From a virus: DNA of 64,000 bases. Below the pieces are notes generated by a model that saw only the letters and a list, made by a program, of their open reading frames with translations, was not told the origin of the DNA and did no database searches. The position numbers were made by a program, and so were the translations under genes. The stretch is taken from positions 1 to 64,000 of IMG/VR virus record IMGVR_UViG_3300033145_001595, one strand, 5' to 3'. Of this stretch, positions 28,474 through 37,324 are shown piece by piece; position 1 is the stretch's first letter, and every line of letters begins with the position of its first letter.

Positions 28474-28995
28474 ATGTCTGACAAACTTAGTTACGCCAAC
28501 TATTCAACACAAATAATAGCTTCTCCTATAGGCCCTGGGTGTGAAATAGAAATATCTGATTTTGTAGCATTCGATGCAAACAAGGGTGCATTTATTCCAA
28601 TGAACACAACAACTGGACTATTCATGGCTGGTGTGGCTATGTCTAGTAATTCAATTCATAAATCTCTTGCAGGTAGTGGTGTTCCTAATAGTAACCAAGT
28701 ATATTTATCTTTAGAGGGACAGTACCTTTGCATTTTTAATCATCCACTTTCTTCGGAAATGTTACTTAAACGTGTATATGCCAGTAAGTTTTTACCGGAA
28801 CATGCAAGATTTGTATCAAACAAAACAAGAGGCGTTGAACTAGATATTCGTGGTGCTACTTCTGCATATGTTGGTAATCTTGTTGAGATTGTAAAACCCG
28901 AACCAAACAGTGGTCAAGAAAGATTACTCATAGAAAATAATTTTGATTTAGGTTTCGTTAGAATAAATGCAGCTATAGCTCAAGGAAGAAGGTAA
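28474..28995 (+). CDS. Hypothetical 173-aa protein
   Basis: Beta-rich with Gly/Asn turns (PIGPGCEIEISDFVAFDANKG, then NQVYLSLEGQYLCIFNH), reminiscent of head-decoration or spike domains (DUF2190-like feel), yet located between membrane and replication genes. No family was assigned. AGGAG lies 12 nt upstream. It is the first gene behind the 28.42-kb promoter and is followed 1 nt later by the clamp gene. Confidence 0.7.
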   Translation: MSDKLSYANYSTQIIASPIGPGCEIEISDFVAFDANKGAFIPMNTTTGLFMAGVAMSSNSIHKSLAGSGVPNSNQVYLSLEGQYLCIFNHPLSSEMLLKRVYASKFLPEHARFVSNKTRGVELDIRGATSAYVGNLVEIVKPEPNSGQERLLIENNFDLGFVRINAAIAQGRR

Positions 28996-28996
28996 A

Positions 28997-30154
28997 ATGG
29001 CACTATTAAATAGATTTAGTTTGGAAGTTCAACTAAAACAATTACTTCCAATAGTAAGTAAAAGTGAAGATTTTATAGCTTACATGTACGCCTATGTAAA
29101 ACCTGATGGCAATGTAGCAGTACAAAATGGTGAAACATTTTTATGTATGGTAATGCATATACCAGAATTTGTTGGACTGTGTGACGAAACATTTGGGGTG
29201 CCTTTAAAAGCTTTACATAGAACTATAGTAGGACAAAAGAAATACAAAGAAATTGATATTTCAGTAGACAAAGATTCACTCGCTTTTATAACTAAAACAC
29301 CAACACATTTTTCATCCTTGCCTATAACCATAAATGATAGTACTGTAAATATTAAACAAATTGAATACACACCAAAAAGTAATAGTTGGAAAAGTCCCCC
29401 ACTTACGCTTAGTTGGATGTTCAAGGTAGCCCTGAACACAGTTCTACCCGTATCCGACATTGCTCGTGGAGTAGAGTTCTGTTCTGTGTGTTGGGGACCG
29501 TCAGGCGTAATCAGCACGAACAGACAGTGCATAACGTGGTGTCCAGACAACTCAACATTTACAATTACACCAGACACAGAAATCTTAATTCCACAAGAAA
29601 TAGCAGCTAAAGTAGTAGCTATGGGCGACCCGGAACATTTTGCCATAGAGAATAATATGATTTACTTTTCTTATGGTAAATTAGGGCACATAGCCTCACC
29701 ATTATTGGTTGGCACATTTCCGGAAAGGTGGCGAGATTATTACTCGTTTGGTGAGAATGAAGATGATACTGCTGAAAATTGTATAATATTATCAAGGGGT
29801 ATAAAAGCTCAACTTAAACTTGTTGGAAAGTTTGCTGAAAAAACTGCACGGGATCAGGCTATGTTTGCTAGGTTAAAGGTAACAGAAGAAAAACCTAATA
29901 GCATGAGTGTTTCCTTTGTTGACAATATAAAAACAATACAAGAAATTGTTGTCATTGATAATCCATATAAATGCACATTTGATATAAAACTGAATGCATC
30001 ACAGTTGGCTAATTTCTTGTTAACTTGTGACCGAATGTATGTACATTCGACCGCTAATATAAGTAATGAACCAGTGAAACGTCACATAATACATTTGACA
30101 GTAGAGGATCAATCAGTAAAAATAATAATGGCTATTGAACCTTATGACGATTAA
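28997..30154 (+). CDS. dnaN: DNA polymerase sliding clamp (DnaN/beta-like)
   Basis: A 385-aa protein, the size of bacterial beta clamps. It forms the ring that tethers the DNA polymerase. Middle-domain residues VALNTVLPVSDIARGVEFCSVCWGP and NRQCITWC match the pattern of a DnaN second domain, and LSRGIKAQLKLVGKFA with LNASQLANFLLTCDRMYVHST fits the third domain. The fold assignment rests on pattern, length and the neighbours polymerase and clamp loader. A GC-rich patch covers about 29,395-29,560. Confidence 0.75.
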   Translation: MALLNRFSLEVQLKQLLPIVSKSEDFIAYMYAYVKPDGNVAVQNGETFLCMVMHIPEFVGLCDETFGVPLKALHRTIVGQKKYKEIDISVDKDSLAFITKTPTHFSSLPITINDSTVNIKQIEYTPKSNSWKSPPLTLSWMFKVALNTVLPVSDIARGVEFCSVCWGPSGVISTNRQCITWCPDNSTFTITPDTEILIPQEIAAKVVAMGDPEHFAIENNMIYFSYGKLGHIASPLLVGTFPERWRDYYSFGENEDDTAENCIILSRGIKAQLKLVGKFAEKTARDQAMFARLKVTEEKPNSMSVSFVDNIKTIQEIVVIDNPYKCTFDIKLNASQLANFLLTCDRMYVHSTANISNEPVKRHIIHLTVEDQSVKIIMAIEPYDD

Positions 30155-30164
30155 AGGAGTGTAA

Positions 30165-32633
30165 ATGTCAAATGCATTCTTTTTTGACGAAGAAGAAATT
30201 ATTCCGCGTAGGCTTAGACGATCTGGCCGTTCATGGGCAAAACGTTCTATGCATGAGGAAAATTGTAGTACATGCGCTAATCACACAAAATGCAAAACTC
30301 CCAAGATGCTACCACGAGGCAAGGGAAACTCTGGTGTAGCCATAGTCCTAAGTATGCCAACAAAGATTGATGATGCAGAAGGTAAACCACTAACAGGTGT
30401 CGCTGGATCAAGATTAAAATCAATCTTTCGTAAAATAGGAATGCGTAGCATAGACGAAGAATTCAAAGTTTTGTATGCTATTCCATGTTACTCCCCAAAT
30501 GATAACAAGAGCATTCTATCTAAAAAATGTGCTAACAAACTGACTAAGCATCTTAAGGAGATAGAACCAACACTAATAATAACTGTTGGGGAAACAGCCC
30601 TTAATTCTGTAATGGGTAGAAAAGTATCTGTATTCCGAACACGGGGCAAACTGCTTATCAGTAAGATATACAACTGTTTCGTTATGCCGGTAACACGATT
30701 AGAGTCATTGACTGAGGATACTGGTAAAATTGATCCTGATGATTCTTATCGTGTAATGTATTTAGATATAAAAAAAGCATTGCAAGCCAATTTATCTTCC
30801 AATTGTACAGTAGAGAGCAGAACAATAGATGAAATACGAGGTAATATTATTGTTGATGATGTACCGTTAGCAATAAAACTACTTGAAAAAATGTCTTACA
30901 GCACAGTGCCCGTGTGCTTCGATTATGAAACCAACCAACTGAGTCCATTTAAAGGTGAACCAAAAATAATACTTATGGGTCTATCTACTACACCCAAAGT
31001 TGGTTATAGTATTTATGTACCAAACCCAATCTCACAAAACCTGAAAGATGCAATACAAAGTTTTCTACTAAGTGATTGTTCCAAAATAGCACAAAATGCA
31101 ACATTTGAAACTATGTGGAGTAAAGTAATATTTGGTATTTATCCTAATAATATCAATACTGATACTATGTTACAGGAACACGTAGTAGATGAACGTCAAG
31201 GTACAAAAAGTTTAAATTCAATGGCATTTACATATTGTGGCTCTACTTACAAAGAAGAACATGGTCCAGCAACTTCCATTGAACAAACTGCAAGTGACGC
31301 GGCATACAATAGTCTTGATTGTAGGTATCCTATACTCATTGACAGACTACAAAAGGCCCAACTTGACCCCAACACCAACCGGGGAAGTCAACTGCTTGTA
31401 CAGGCCGTACCCGCCCTTGCAAGAATGACAGTTAAGGGTATTTGTGTATCTCCTAAACGTTTATTGAAATTAAAGAAAAAAGCCACAGAGTCTATAGAAG
31501 CATCAAAAAAGCTTATATTACAAAGTAATGCTGCAATAAGAACAGAGAACACACTAGGTAAAATGTTTGCATTTACAGACGAAGATATACGAACAATGTT
31601 TTATACTGTTTTTGGACTTAAACCAACAGTCCTTACAAATAAAACAAAACAACCAGCTATAGGTATAGAAGCTCTAGAAGAAGCTGCAAAAAATGCAGAT
31701 AATAAAGAAGCACAAAAAATAATTGGTATTATGAAAAGTCGTAGAGAATGGGAAAAAATACTATCTACTTACATAAATCCATTCTTGGCCATGAGAGATA
31801 GTAAAGATTTACTACATCCAGAGTTTTTGCTGCACACAACCAGAACGTTTAGGAGTAGTGGCAAAAATCCAAATATGCAAAATGTGCCTAATCACGGAAA
31901 ATTTGCAAAAGACATTAGACAATGCATAATTCCAAAGTTAGACGTATTTGCTGAATGCGATTATTCTGGCATGGAAGTGCGGATTATTGCTAGCGTGTCC
32001 GGTGATAGGAACTTACTTGACGATCTTTGGAATAATGTTGATCTTCATAGACTATGGGCATCCCGTATTTACGGTAAGCCGGAGTCTGAAATAACTAAAG
32101 ATCAAAGATACAATGGTAAAAATGCATTTGTATTTCCTATGTTCTACGGTTCATCTTGGCGTAGAATGACAGGACCACCTTTGTTTCTTAAAGAGGGTAG
32201 GGCACGAGAATTGATTAGAATGTTTTGGGATAGATATAGTAATGTGCGTAAATGGCAGGATAGCAAGAAAAAAGAATATACTAAAAAAGGCTACATTACA
32301 CTTGTTAGTGGATTCAAACGACATGGACCTATATCAATAACACAAATAGGTAATACTCCTGTTCAGGGACCAGCATTTCATGTGTTATTGGACGGAATAA
32401 TTAAAATTCATAAAGAAATGTTACGTAAATCTTATAATTCACATATGGTAGGAGAAACACATGATAGTATTTTATTTGATTGTGACTTAAATGAATTTAA
32501 TAATGTTATTAAAATGTCAACACAAATACTAAAGAAAACTCCTAGTTGGTTGCCAACTCCTGTACCGTTAGATGTTGAATGGTCCTTTGGTGTGGATTGG
32601 GGAAGCATGGAAGAGTTCAAGATAGGTAAGTAA
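30165..32633 (+). CDS. polA: Uracil-DNA-glycosylase-like / DNA polymerase I (family A) fusion
   Basis: An 822-aa protein. Residues about 30-215 resemble family-4/5 uracil-DNA glycosylases: CSTC and KC near residue 34, then GNSGVAIVLSMP, PCYSPNDNK and TLIITVGETALNSVMG. Residues about 240-400 form a 3'-5' exonuclease (VCFDYETN, NTDTMLQEHV). Residues 400-822 are the polymerase: motif A AECDYSGMEVRI, motif B region KNAFVFPMFYGSS, motif C GETHDSILFD. No 5' nuclease domain. UDG-polymerase fusions are known in some large phages (SPO1 type). Whether the UDG part is active, or reads uracil in templates, is unknown. Confidence 0.9.
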   Translation: MSNAFFFDEEEIIPRRLRRSGRSWAKRSMHEENCSTCANHTKCKTPKMLPRGKGNSGVAIVLSMPTKIDDAEGKPLTGVAGSRLKSIFRKIGMRSIDEEFKVLYAIPCYSPNDNKSILSKKCANKLTKHLKEIEPTLIITVGETALNSVMGRKVSVFRTRGKLLISKIYNCFVMPVTRLESLTEDTGKIDPDDSYRVMYLDIKKALQANLSSNCTVESRTIDEIRGNIIVDDVPLAIKLLEKMSYSTVPVCFDYETNQLSPFKGEPKIILMGLSTTPKVGYSIYVPNPISQNLKDAIQSFLLSDCSKIAQNATFETMWSKVIFGIYPNNINTDTMLQEHVVDERQGTKSLNSMAFTYCGSTYKEEHGPATSIEQTASDAAYNSLDCRYPILIDRLQKAQLDPNTNRGSQLLVQAVPALARMTVKGICVSPKRLLKLKKKATESIEASKKLILQSNAAIRTENTLGKMFAFTDEDIRTMFYTVFGLKPTVLTNKTKQPAIGIEALEEAAKNADNKEAQKIIGIMKSRREWEKILSTYINPFLAMRDSKDLLHPEFLLHTTRTFRSSGKNPNMQNVPNHGKFAKDIRQCIIPKLDVFAECDYSGMEVRIIASVSGDRNLLDDLWNNVDLHRLWASRIYGKPESEITKDQRYNGKNAFVFPMFYGSSWRRMTGPPLFLKEGRARELIRMFWDRYSNVRKWQDSKKKEYTKKGYITLVSGFKRHGPISITQIGNTPVQGPAFHVLLDGIIKIHKEMLRKSYNSHMVGETHDSILFDCDLNEFNNVIKMSTQILKKTPSWLPTPVPLDVEWSFGVDWGSMEEFKIGK

Positions 32634-32660
32634 CAAGTAGCACATTAGGCGCTTCATGTG

Positions 32661-32666
32661 TATAAT
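32661..32666 (+). promoter_or_regulatory. -10 box, ATGTGTATAATA class
   Basis: TATAAT preceded by TGTG, 47 bp before the clamp-loader gene. No convincing -35. Confidence 0.58.
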
Positions 32667-32712
32667 AGGGTAGTAAGCAACTCCTTAAACACTATAAAAA
32701 GAAAGAGATACT

Positions 32713-33669
32713 ATGCTTTATCAAGAAGCTAGACCAGAATCGTTTGAGGAAGTAGCGGGAAATGATGGGATAAAAATACAATTACTGCGTGCGCTTGAAC
32801 AAACAAATCATCCACATGCATTTTTATTCTATGGTCCGACTGGTTGTGGCAAAACAACATTAGCAAGAATTGTAGCCTCTATTGTTAGCGGAAACAATCA
32901 ATCAGCAGTAATTGAAATTAATAGTGCGCAAGCAAGAGGCATAGACACCGTTAGACAAGTACAAAAAGAACAAAACTTTCTTCCACTTGGAGGTGGAAAT
33001 AGAATCGTTATTTTTGATGAAGCACATGGTCTTACTTCACAAGCACAAAATTGTTTATTGAAAATACTTGAGGACATTCCGGCACATCAGTATTATATTT
33101 TAACTAGCACAGTGCCAGAAAAGATAATTACAACTATACGCAATCGCTGTGCGCAATTTGGAGTAAGTAACCTTAAAGATGTGGATATGACCGAAGTTAT
33201 TACAATGGCTGCTGAAAAATGGAACAAACTTCAAGACAAAGACAATAACTTAACTGTTGATGTTATAAATTTCATTATCACAGCAGCAGCAGGATGTCCA
33301 CGCCGAGCAGTGATGTTAGTAGAACAAGTTATAACATTAAGCCCAAATGAAGCAGCAGATGCTATTCAACGAGTAACCCAAGAAACAACAGATGTAAAAA
33401 TACTATGTAAAGTATTGTTAACAATAAATCCATCACGAGAAAACCTATCAATAATAAAAAAGTTTGTAAAACTCTTATCACAAGTAGAGACAGAACCAGA
33501 AACAATACGTCGTCAAATTCTTGGTTATATGGAAGCTGTAATACGTAACAGTGATAGTATAGCTTTAGTAGAATCAGCTATGAATGCACACGATAAGTTT
33601 ATAGAAGCAGACACATTCAGAAACGGAAAATATGCCATAGCCGGGGCTGCAATGGCATTACGTAATTAG
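32713..33669 (+). CDS. dnaX: Clamp-loader ATPase (DnaX/RFC-like)
   Basis: A 318-aa AAA+ protein. LYQEARPESFEEVAGNDG at the start, Walker A YGPTGCGKTTLA near residue 41, Walker B VIFDEAHGL near residue 99, sensor-1 LTSTVPEKI and the SRC-like IRNRCAQF motif (arginine finger) near residue 140. A helical C-terminus resembles domain III of DnaX. It loads the clamp encoded upstream. It is a single loader gene; delta/delta-prime homologues were not seen in the window. Confidence 0.9.
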   Translation: MLYQEARPESFEEVAGNDGIKIQLLRALEQTNHPHAFLFYGPTGCGKTTLARIVASIVSGNNQSAVIEINSAQARGIDTVRQVQKEQNFLPLGGGNRIVIFDEAHGLTSQAQNCLLKILEDIPAHQYYILTSTVPEKIITTIRNRCAQFGVSNLKDVDMTEVITMAAEKWNKLQDKDNNLTVDVINFIITAAAGCPRRAVMLVEQVITLSPNEAADAIQRVTQETTDVKILCKVLLTINPSRENLSIIKKFVKLLSQVETEPETIRRQILGYMEAVIRNSDSIALVESAMNAHDKFIEADTFRNGKYAIAGAAMALRN

Positions 33670-33707
33670 TAAATAAGCCCATACCCAACAATGGAAGGGG
33701 AGTAAGA

Positions 33708-34772
33708 ATGACTGAAGGTAGAATGGCGTCGATTAAAGGAGCAATTAGTAACAAGGAGCGAGGCTCTAAAGGTATTCCTGATTACATTGATGTTAAAATC
33801 TTGGATGCACATAACTTGGGCATTTACAAGGCTAAGGATGATGATAATTTCATATCAATCATTCCACCAAAAGACCCAAATGCATATTTTGGTATAGAAA
33901 TTTGGCCTCATTTTAACGTAGGTTTTAATAATAAAGCCTTTTTGTGTCCTCGTATGATGTCTGATGGAAAAGAACGATGCCCACTGTGTGAGGAAAATAG
34001 GCGCCTTCGGGAAAATGGTAATGAAGATGATAAAGAACTACTTAAAACCACTAATGCTTGGCCACCGCGTTGGTTGTTCTTTGTAATTGATACTGAATCG
34101 GAAGAAACAGAAAAGAAAGGTGTCATGCTATATGACGCCCCAATGACAGTTAACAATGAAATTCTTACTCTGTCCAGGGATCGTAGGTCCGGTGCTGTTA
34201 TTGACTTATCTGATCCGCAGGCAGGTAGAACACTTACATTCACAAAAACAGGTAAACAGGTTTCTACTCGTTATACGTCATTCAGAATTTTAGATGATGG
34301 CCAACCGTTCATACCGGATTGGATGGACATGGTAGTTCCTCTTGCGGATGTTATCTCAATAAAGTCTTATGAGGAAATTCTTGAAGCATTTGGTGGTGGT
34401 GTTACAAAAACAAATGTAACTAATAGGTCTGATGAATACGCTGATGGTGAGCAAGTTGAAACACGAGCACGAAGTAGGACTAGAGTTGTACCTGATGAAG
34501 TTGATGCAGAATATGATGATGGTCCTATTGTAGAAGCAACAGCTAGAGTATCGGCTATTGAAGATACTAATGATGATGTATCAACTAGAAGCAGAGGTAA
34601 TCGAAGTCGAGATAGAGCACGACCTTCTAGGGAACGTTCTGTTCTTACAGAACCCACTGAAGATCAAACAATAGGTGACGATGAAATCCCTTTTGAAGGT
34701 ACTGCTGTAGACGATAGTTTGGAAGAGGCCCGTAGTAGACTTAAAGAACAACTTGCTGAAAAAGAAGGATAA
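33708..34772 (+). CDS. gp32-like single-stranded DNA-binding protein
   Basis: A 354-aa protein. The core contains a PHFN...FLCPRMMSDGKERCPLCEEN stretch, giving one His and three Cys that match the gp32 zinc site, followed by aromatic/basic segments (WPPRWLFFVIDT) of an OB fold. Residues after 235 are disordered, Arg/Asp-rich and acidic. GDDEIPFEG (about 324-332) resembles the DDDIPF tip of bacterial SSB, but here 24 residues remain after it. It coats ssDNA and recruits replication/recombination partners. Confidence 0.85.
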   Translation: MTEGRMASIKGAISNKERGSKGIPDYIDVKILDAHNLGIYKAKDDDNFISIIPPKDPNAYFGIEIWPHFNVGFNNKAFLCPRMMSDGKERCPLCEENRRLRENGNEDDKELLKTTNAWPPRWLFFVIDTESEETEKKGVMLYDAPMTVNNEILTLSRDRRSGAVIDLSDPQAGRTLTFTKTGKQVSTRYTSFRILDDGQPFIPDWMDMVVPLADVISIKSYEEILEAFGGGVTKTNVTNRSDEYADGEQVETRARSRTRVVPDEVDAEYDDGPIVEATARVSAIEDTNDDVSTRSRGNRSRDRARPSRERSVLTEPTEDQTIGDDEIPFEGTAVDDSLEEARSRLKEQLAEKEG

Positions 34773-34847
34773 TTCACTACTATCTGTGGTGGTACGGTAT
34801 AGAGCCCTGCCACCAAAGCTTGAAAAAAATGAAAGGGCAAGTAAATA

Positions 34848-35396
34848 ATGGATATAAATGATTCTACTATTGACCTTGAATGTATAGAGTATGATCCAAT
34901 TAATTTTTTACAAGGGCTAAAAATTAACCTAAATGCTTTACATGAAGATATGGCTGAACATTCTTCTTTAGTTGAAAAAGTTGGAAACTTACTAGCTACA
35001 GCAAAGCTAAATGTAGCAAAAGTAAAAATAAATAGAGATTTACGACGAGCAGAAATAGGTCTACGAATCAGAGCAAATCCAGAAACATTTAGTTTAACAA
35101 AAGCAACAGAAGGAGCCATAAATCAATGTGTTGAAGTTGAAACAAAACAATATGACTTAGAATTAGCAGAACATACTAATGTGCGTGACAAGTTAGAAGC
35201 ACTGGCAACTGCATTTGAACATAGGCGTTCTATGTTAAATAACGAAGTTAGTCTTTTCAATGCTTCCTATTGGGGAACAAGCGATGTATCCGGTGGAGCG
35301 AAGGAAGAAAAGAATTCAGGTATGATTGACAAAATACGAAAAGTACGTGGAGGAGAAGATATAGTAAAAGGCGGAATACGGCATAGAATATCTTAG
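34848..35396 (+). CDS. UvsY-like recombination mediator (candidate)
   Basis: A 182-aa mostly helical protein with two long coiled-coil regions (residues about 25-65 and 95-135), LRANPE-like segment RIRANPETFSLTKATEGAINQ, and AFEHRRSMLNNEVSLF near residue 128. Similar proteins lie beside SSB and RecA genes in many phages and are thought to load recombinase on SSB-coated DNA. The assignment is by pattern and neighbours only. Confidence 0.5.
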   Translation: MDINDSTIDLECIEYDPINFLQGLKINLNALHEDMAEHSSLVEKVGNLLATAKLNVAKVKINRDLRRAEIGLRIRANPETFSLTKATEGAINQCVEVETKQYDLELAEHTNVRDKLEALATAFEHRRSMLNNEVSLFNASYWGTSDVSGGAKEEKNSGMIDKIRKVRGGEDIVKGGIRHRIS

Positions 35397-35406
35397 GAGA
35401 AAACCA

Positions 35407-36363
35407 ATGGGTAATTTAGAGCAAAGAGGTATGTACAACGAAATATCTGGCAAGCTACTAAGCTACCCTAAAGTTTGGGCGCTTGGGCATCCTAAAGTAG
35501 CAGAAGTATTCCAAGACCCTGTAGAAGTACAGGAAAAGTTAGATGGGTCACAATTTAGCTTTGCAGAATTTAGTGGTGGGCGACTTTGGATACGTTCTAA
35601 AAATGCAGTCATTGACCCAAACAACCCACCGGAGATGTTCGCTAAGGCGGTTGCAACAATATGTAAAGCGTCTGAGGATAAAAATTTAATGCCTGATGTA
35701 ATCTATCGTGCAGAGGCTTTTAGAGGCCCACATCACAATCATTTGACTTATGATAGAGTACCTGAAGGTAACATGGCGCTATTTGATGTTATGACTGGTA
35801 TTGAAACATATTGTTCATATGAAATGATGAAATCTTTAGCTCTTAAAATGGGAATAGAGGCTACAAGAAGTTTTGGTATTCGTACTATTACCGCCTTATC
35901 AGATATTGAGTATTTGTTAAAAGAAATTAGTATACTAGGTGGACCACAAATAGAGGGCTTAGTTTTCAAAAGTTTTACTTTATTTACTGATACAGGTAAA
36001 CCAATGTTTGCAAAATTGGTACGTCCAGAATTCAAAGAAAGACAAAGAGTATCTTGGAAAACAGCAAACCCAGGACCAGTTGACATTATAAATAAAATAG
36101 CTGATACTTTTTCTACTGAACCAAGATGGCGTAAGTCTGTGCAACATCTTAATGAATCAGGAAAATTAGAACATGCCCCAAAGGACATTGGAATACTTAT
36201 TAAAACTTTGACAAATGATGTTAAAGAAGAATGTGAAGAAGAAATAAAAACTGCTTTGTTTAATTGGGCTTGGGGTAAAATTAAACGCCGTATAACCAGA
36301 AATGTGCCAGAATGGTACAAAGAACTTCTCTTGAAGCAGCAATTTGAAAGGAAAGAAGAATAA
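35407..36363 (+). CDS. RNA ligase (nucleotidyltransferase)
   Basis: A 318-aa protein. Motif I EKLDGSQFSF near residue 42 gives the AMP-accepting Lys; motif III-like ALFDVMTG near residue 121; motif IV EGLVFKS near residue 190; motif V FAKLVRPEFK near residue 204. This fits the Rnl2/RNA-ligase superfamily, which repairs nicks in RNA such as cleaved tRNA. The C-terminal residues LLLKQQFERKEE are duplicated in a small ORF 320 bp downstream. Confidence 0.88.
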   Translation: MGNLEQRGMYNEISGKLLSYPKVWALGHPKVAEVFQDPVEVQEKLDGSQFSFAEFSGGRLWIRSKNAVIDPNNPPEMFAKAVATICKASEDKNLMPDVIYRAEAFRGPHHNHLTYDRVPEGNMALFDVMTGIETYCSYEMMKSLALKMGIEATRSFGIRTITALSDIEYLLKEISILGGPQIEGLVFKSFTLFTDTGKPMFAKLVRPEFKERQRVSWKTANPGPVDIINKIADTFSTEPRWRKSVQHLNESGKLEHAPKDIGILIKTLTNDVKEECEEEIKTALFNWAWGKIKRRITRNVPEWYKELLLKQQFERKEE

Positions 36364-36635
36364 TGAGCATTCGAGTTCATCCAAAAAATCCTAAAATTGG
36401 AACAGTCGGCATATTTTCGGAAGATGATGTGCAACTAAAAGTCCAATTAGTCGATGACAGTTCGGACGACGAGGCCATTCAATACTCTTTTAAGATACTG
36501 AAGATAGTACAACGTAGCCACATCTACAAAAACAGCGGACAAGTCGGAGAAACCTTCTCTGTATTCGCTGTACGAGGCGACTATGCCTATAGTGGCATGT
36601 GGTGCTTCAAAGTTCTAGAAGAAAAAATGAGATGA
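36363..36635 (+). CDS. Hypothetical 90-aa protein, inserted cassette
   Basis: Starts at TAATG overlapping the ligase stop. Beta-rich small protein (SFKILKIVQRSHIYKNSGQVG). No family. It lies between two copies of a 38-40-nt repeat that ends the RNA-ligase gene, so it looks like an inserted cassette. Confidence 0.66.
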   Translation: MSIRVHPKNPKIGTVGIFSEDDVQLKVQLVDDSSDDEAIQYSFKILKIVQRSHIYKNSGQVGETFSVFAVRGDYAYSGMWCFKVLEEKMR

Positions 36636-36688
36636 ATAAAATACTAAAACTTCTCTTGAAGCAACAATTTGAAAGGAAAGAAGAATAA
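36632..36688 (+). pseudogene. 18-codon remnant duplicating the RNA-ligase C-terminus
   Basis: ATG 36632 (overlapping the previous TGA) encodes MNKILKLLLKQQFERKEE; its last 12 residues equal the end of the RNA ligase, and the nucleotides after the repeat give the same TAATG junction to the next gene. It is probably a leftover of a duplication or insertion event. Confidence 0.65.
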
Positions 36689-36936
36689 TGATTAACTTCA
36701 GACAAAAAGGTACAGATATTATTATAGATGTAAAAACAGGTACAGATATACCTAAAAGTTTATGGCATTTTTATTTTAATGTAAAATATGAAGCTGCTGC
36801 TTCAATTGTAGTTAATTATCTAAATCAACGATTATGGAATCTAGTAAGAACAGCACGGCAGAACGCATATGAAAAGGGTTATCAAGCTGGACGTAACCAT
36901 ACAAAACGGCAAACATACTTTGACGGAAATCTTTAA
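36688..36936 (+). CDS. Hypothetical 82-aa protein
   Basis: Short beta strand start (MINFRQKGTDIIIDVKTG), then helices (LWNLVRTARQNAYEKGYQAG). Preceded by the duplicated 40-nt segment carrying GGAAAG as RBS. The function is unknown. Confidence 0.7.
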   Translation: MINFRQKGTDIIIDVKTGTDIPKSLWHFYFNVKYEAAASIVVNYLNQRLWNLVRTARQNAYEKGYQAGRNHTKRQTYFDGNL

Positions 36937-36948
36937 AAAGGAAGTATA

Positions 36949-37323
36949 ATGAGTGATCTTGACGAGAAGCGGCTGGCGAAGGTGTGTCCGGGGGCGGCGA
37001 AGGTTTACTGGCGCACAAAGGGGGAGCCCAGGACCGTGACACTAGGCGGATATGTCTGGATCGGAGTAAACGAGGTGCGGGCCATCGGCAAGCGGCTGGT
37101 AGAGTTGGCGGACGAGCGGGATAGCGCATCGTATTTGGCGAAAGCTGCTGCTGACAGACTCGATCACAAGATGGTGGCCCTTGCCGAACGTGAGCGCGAC
37201 GCTGCCCTTGCTAGCGCGAAAAAGGCCAAAACAGAATGTGAACAACTAAAAAAGGAAATTATATATCTTACACGAATACAATGTGAAATAAATGCTATAA
37301 TCTTTAACAAAGAAAATACATAA
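36949..37323 (+). CDS. Hypothetical 124-aa protein with coiled coil
   Basis: The first ~90 codons are GC-rich, unlike AT-rich neighbours, and encode a small domain (KVYWRTKGEPRTVTLGGYVW) followed by a long helix/coiled coil (LAERERDAALASAKKAKTECEQLKKE); the last ~30 codons return to AT-rich. This suggests a recombination junction within the gene. AAGGAAG precedes the ATG. Confidence 0.72.
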   Translation: MSDLDEKRLAKVCPGAAKVYWRTKGEPRTVTLGGYVWIGVNEVRAIGKRLVELADERDSASYLAKAAADRLDHKMVALAERERDAALASAKKAKTECEQLKKEIIYLTRIQCEINAIIFNKENT

Positions 37324-37324
37324 T

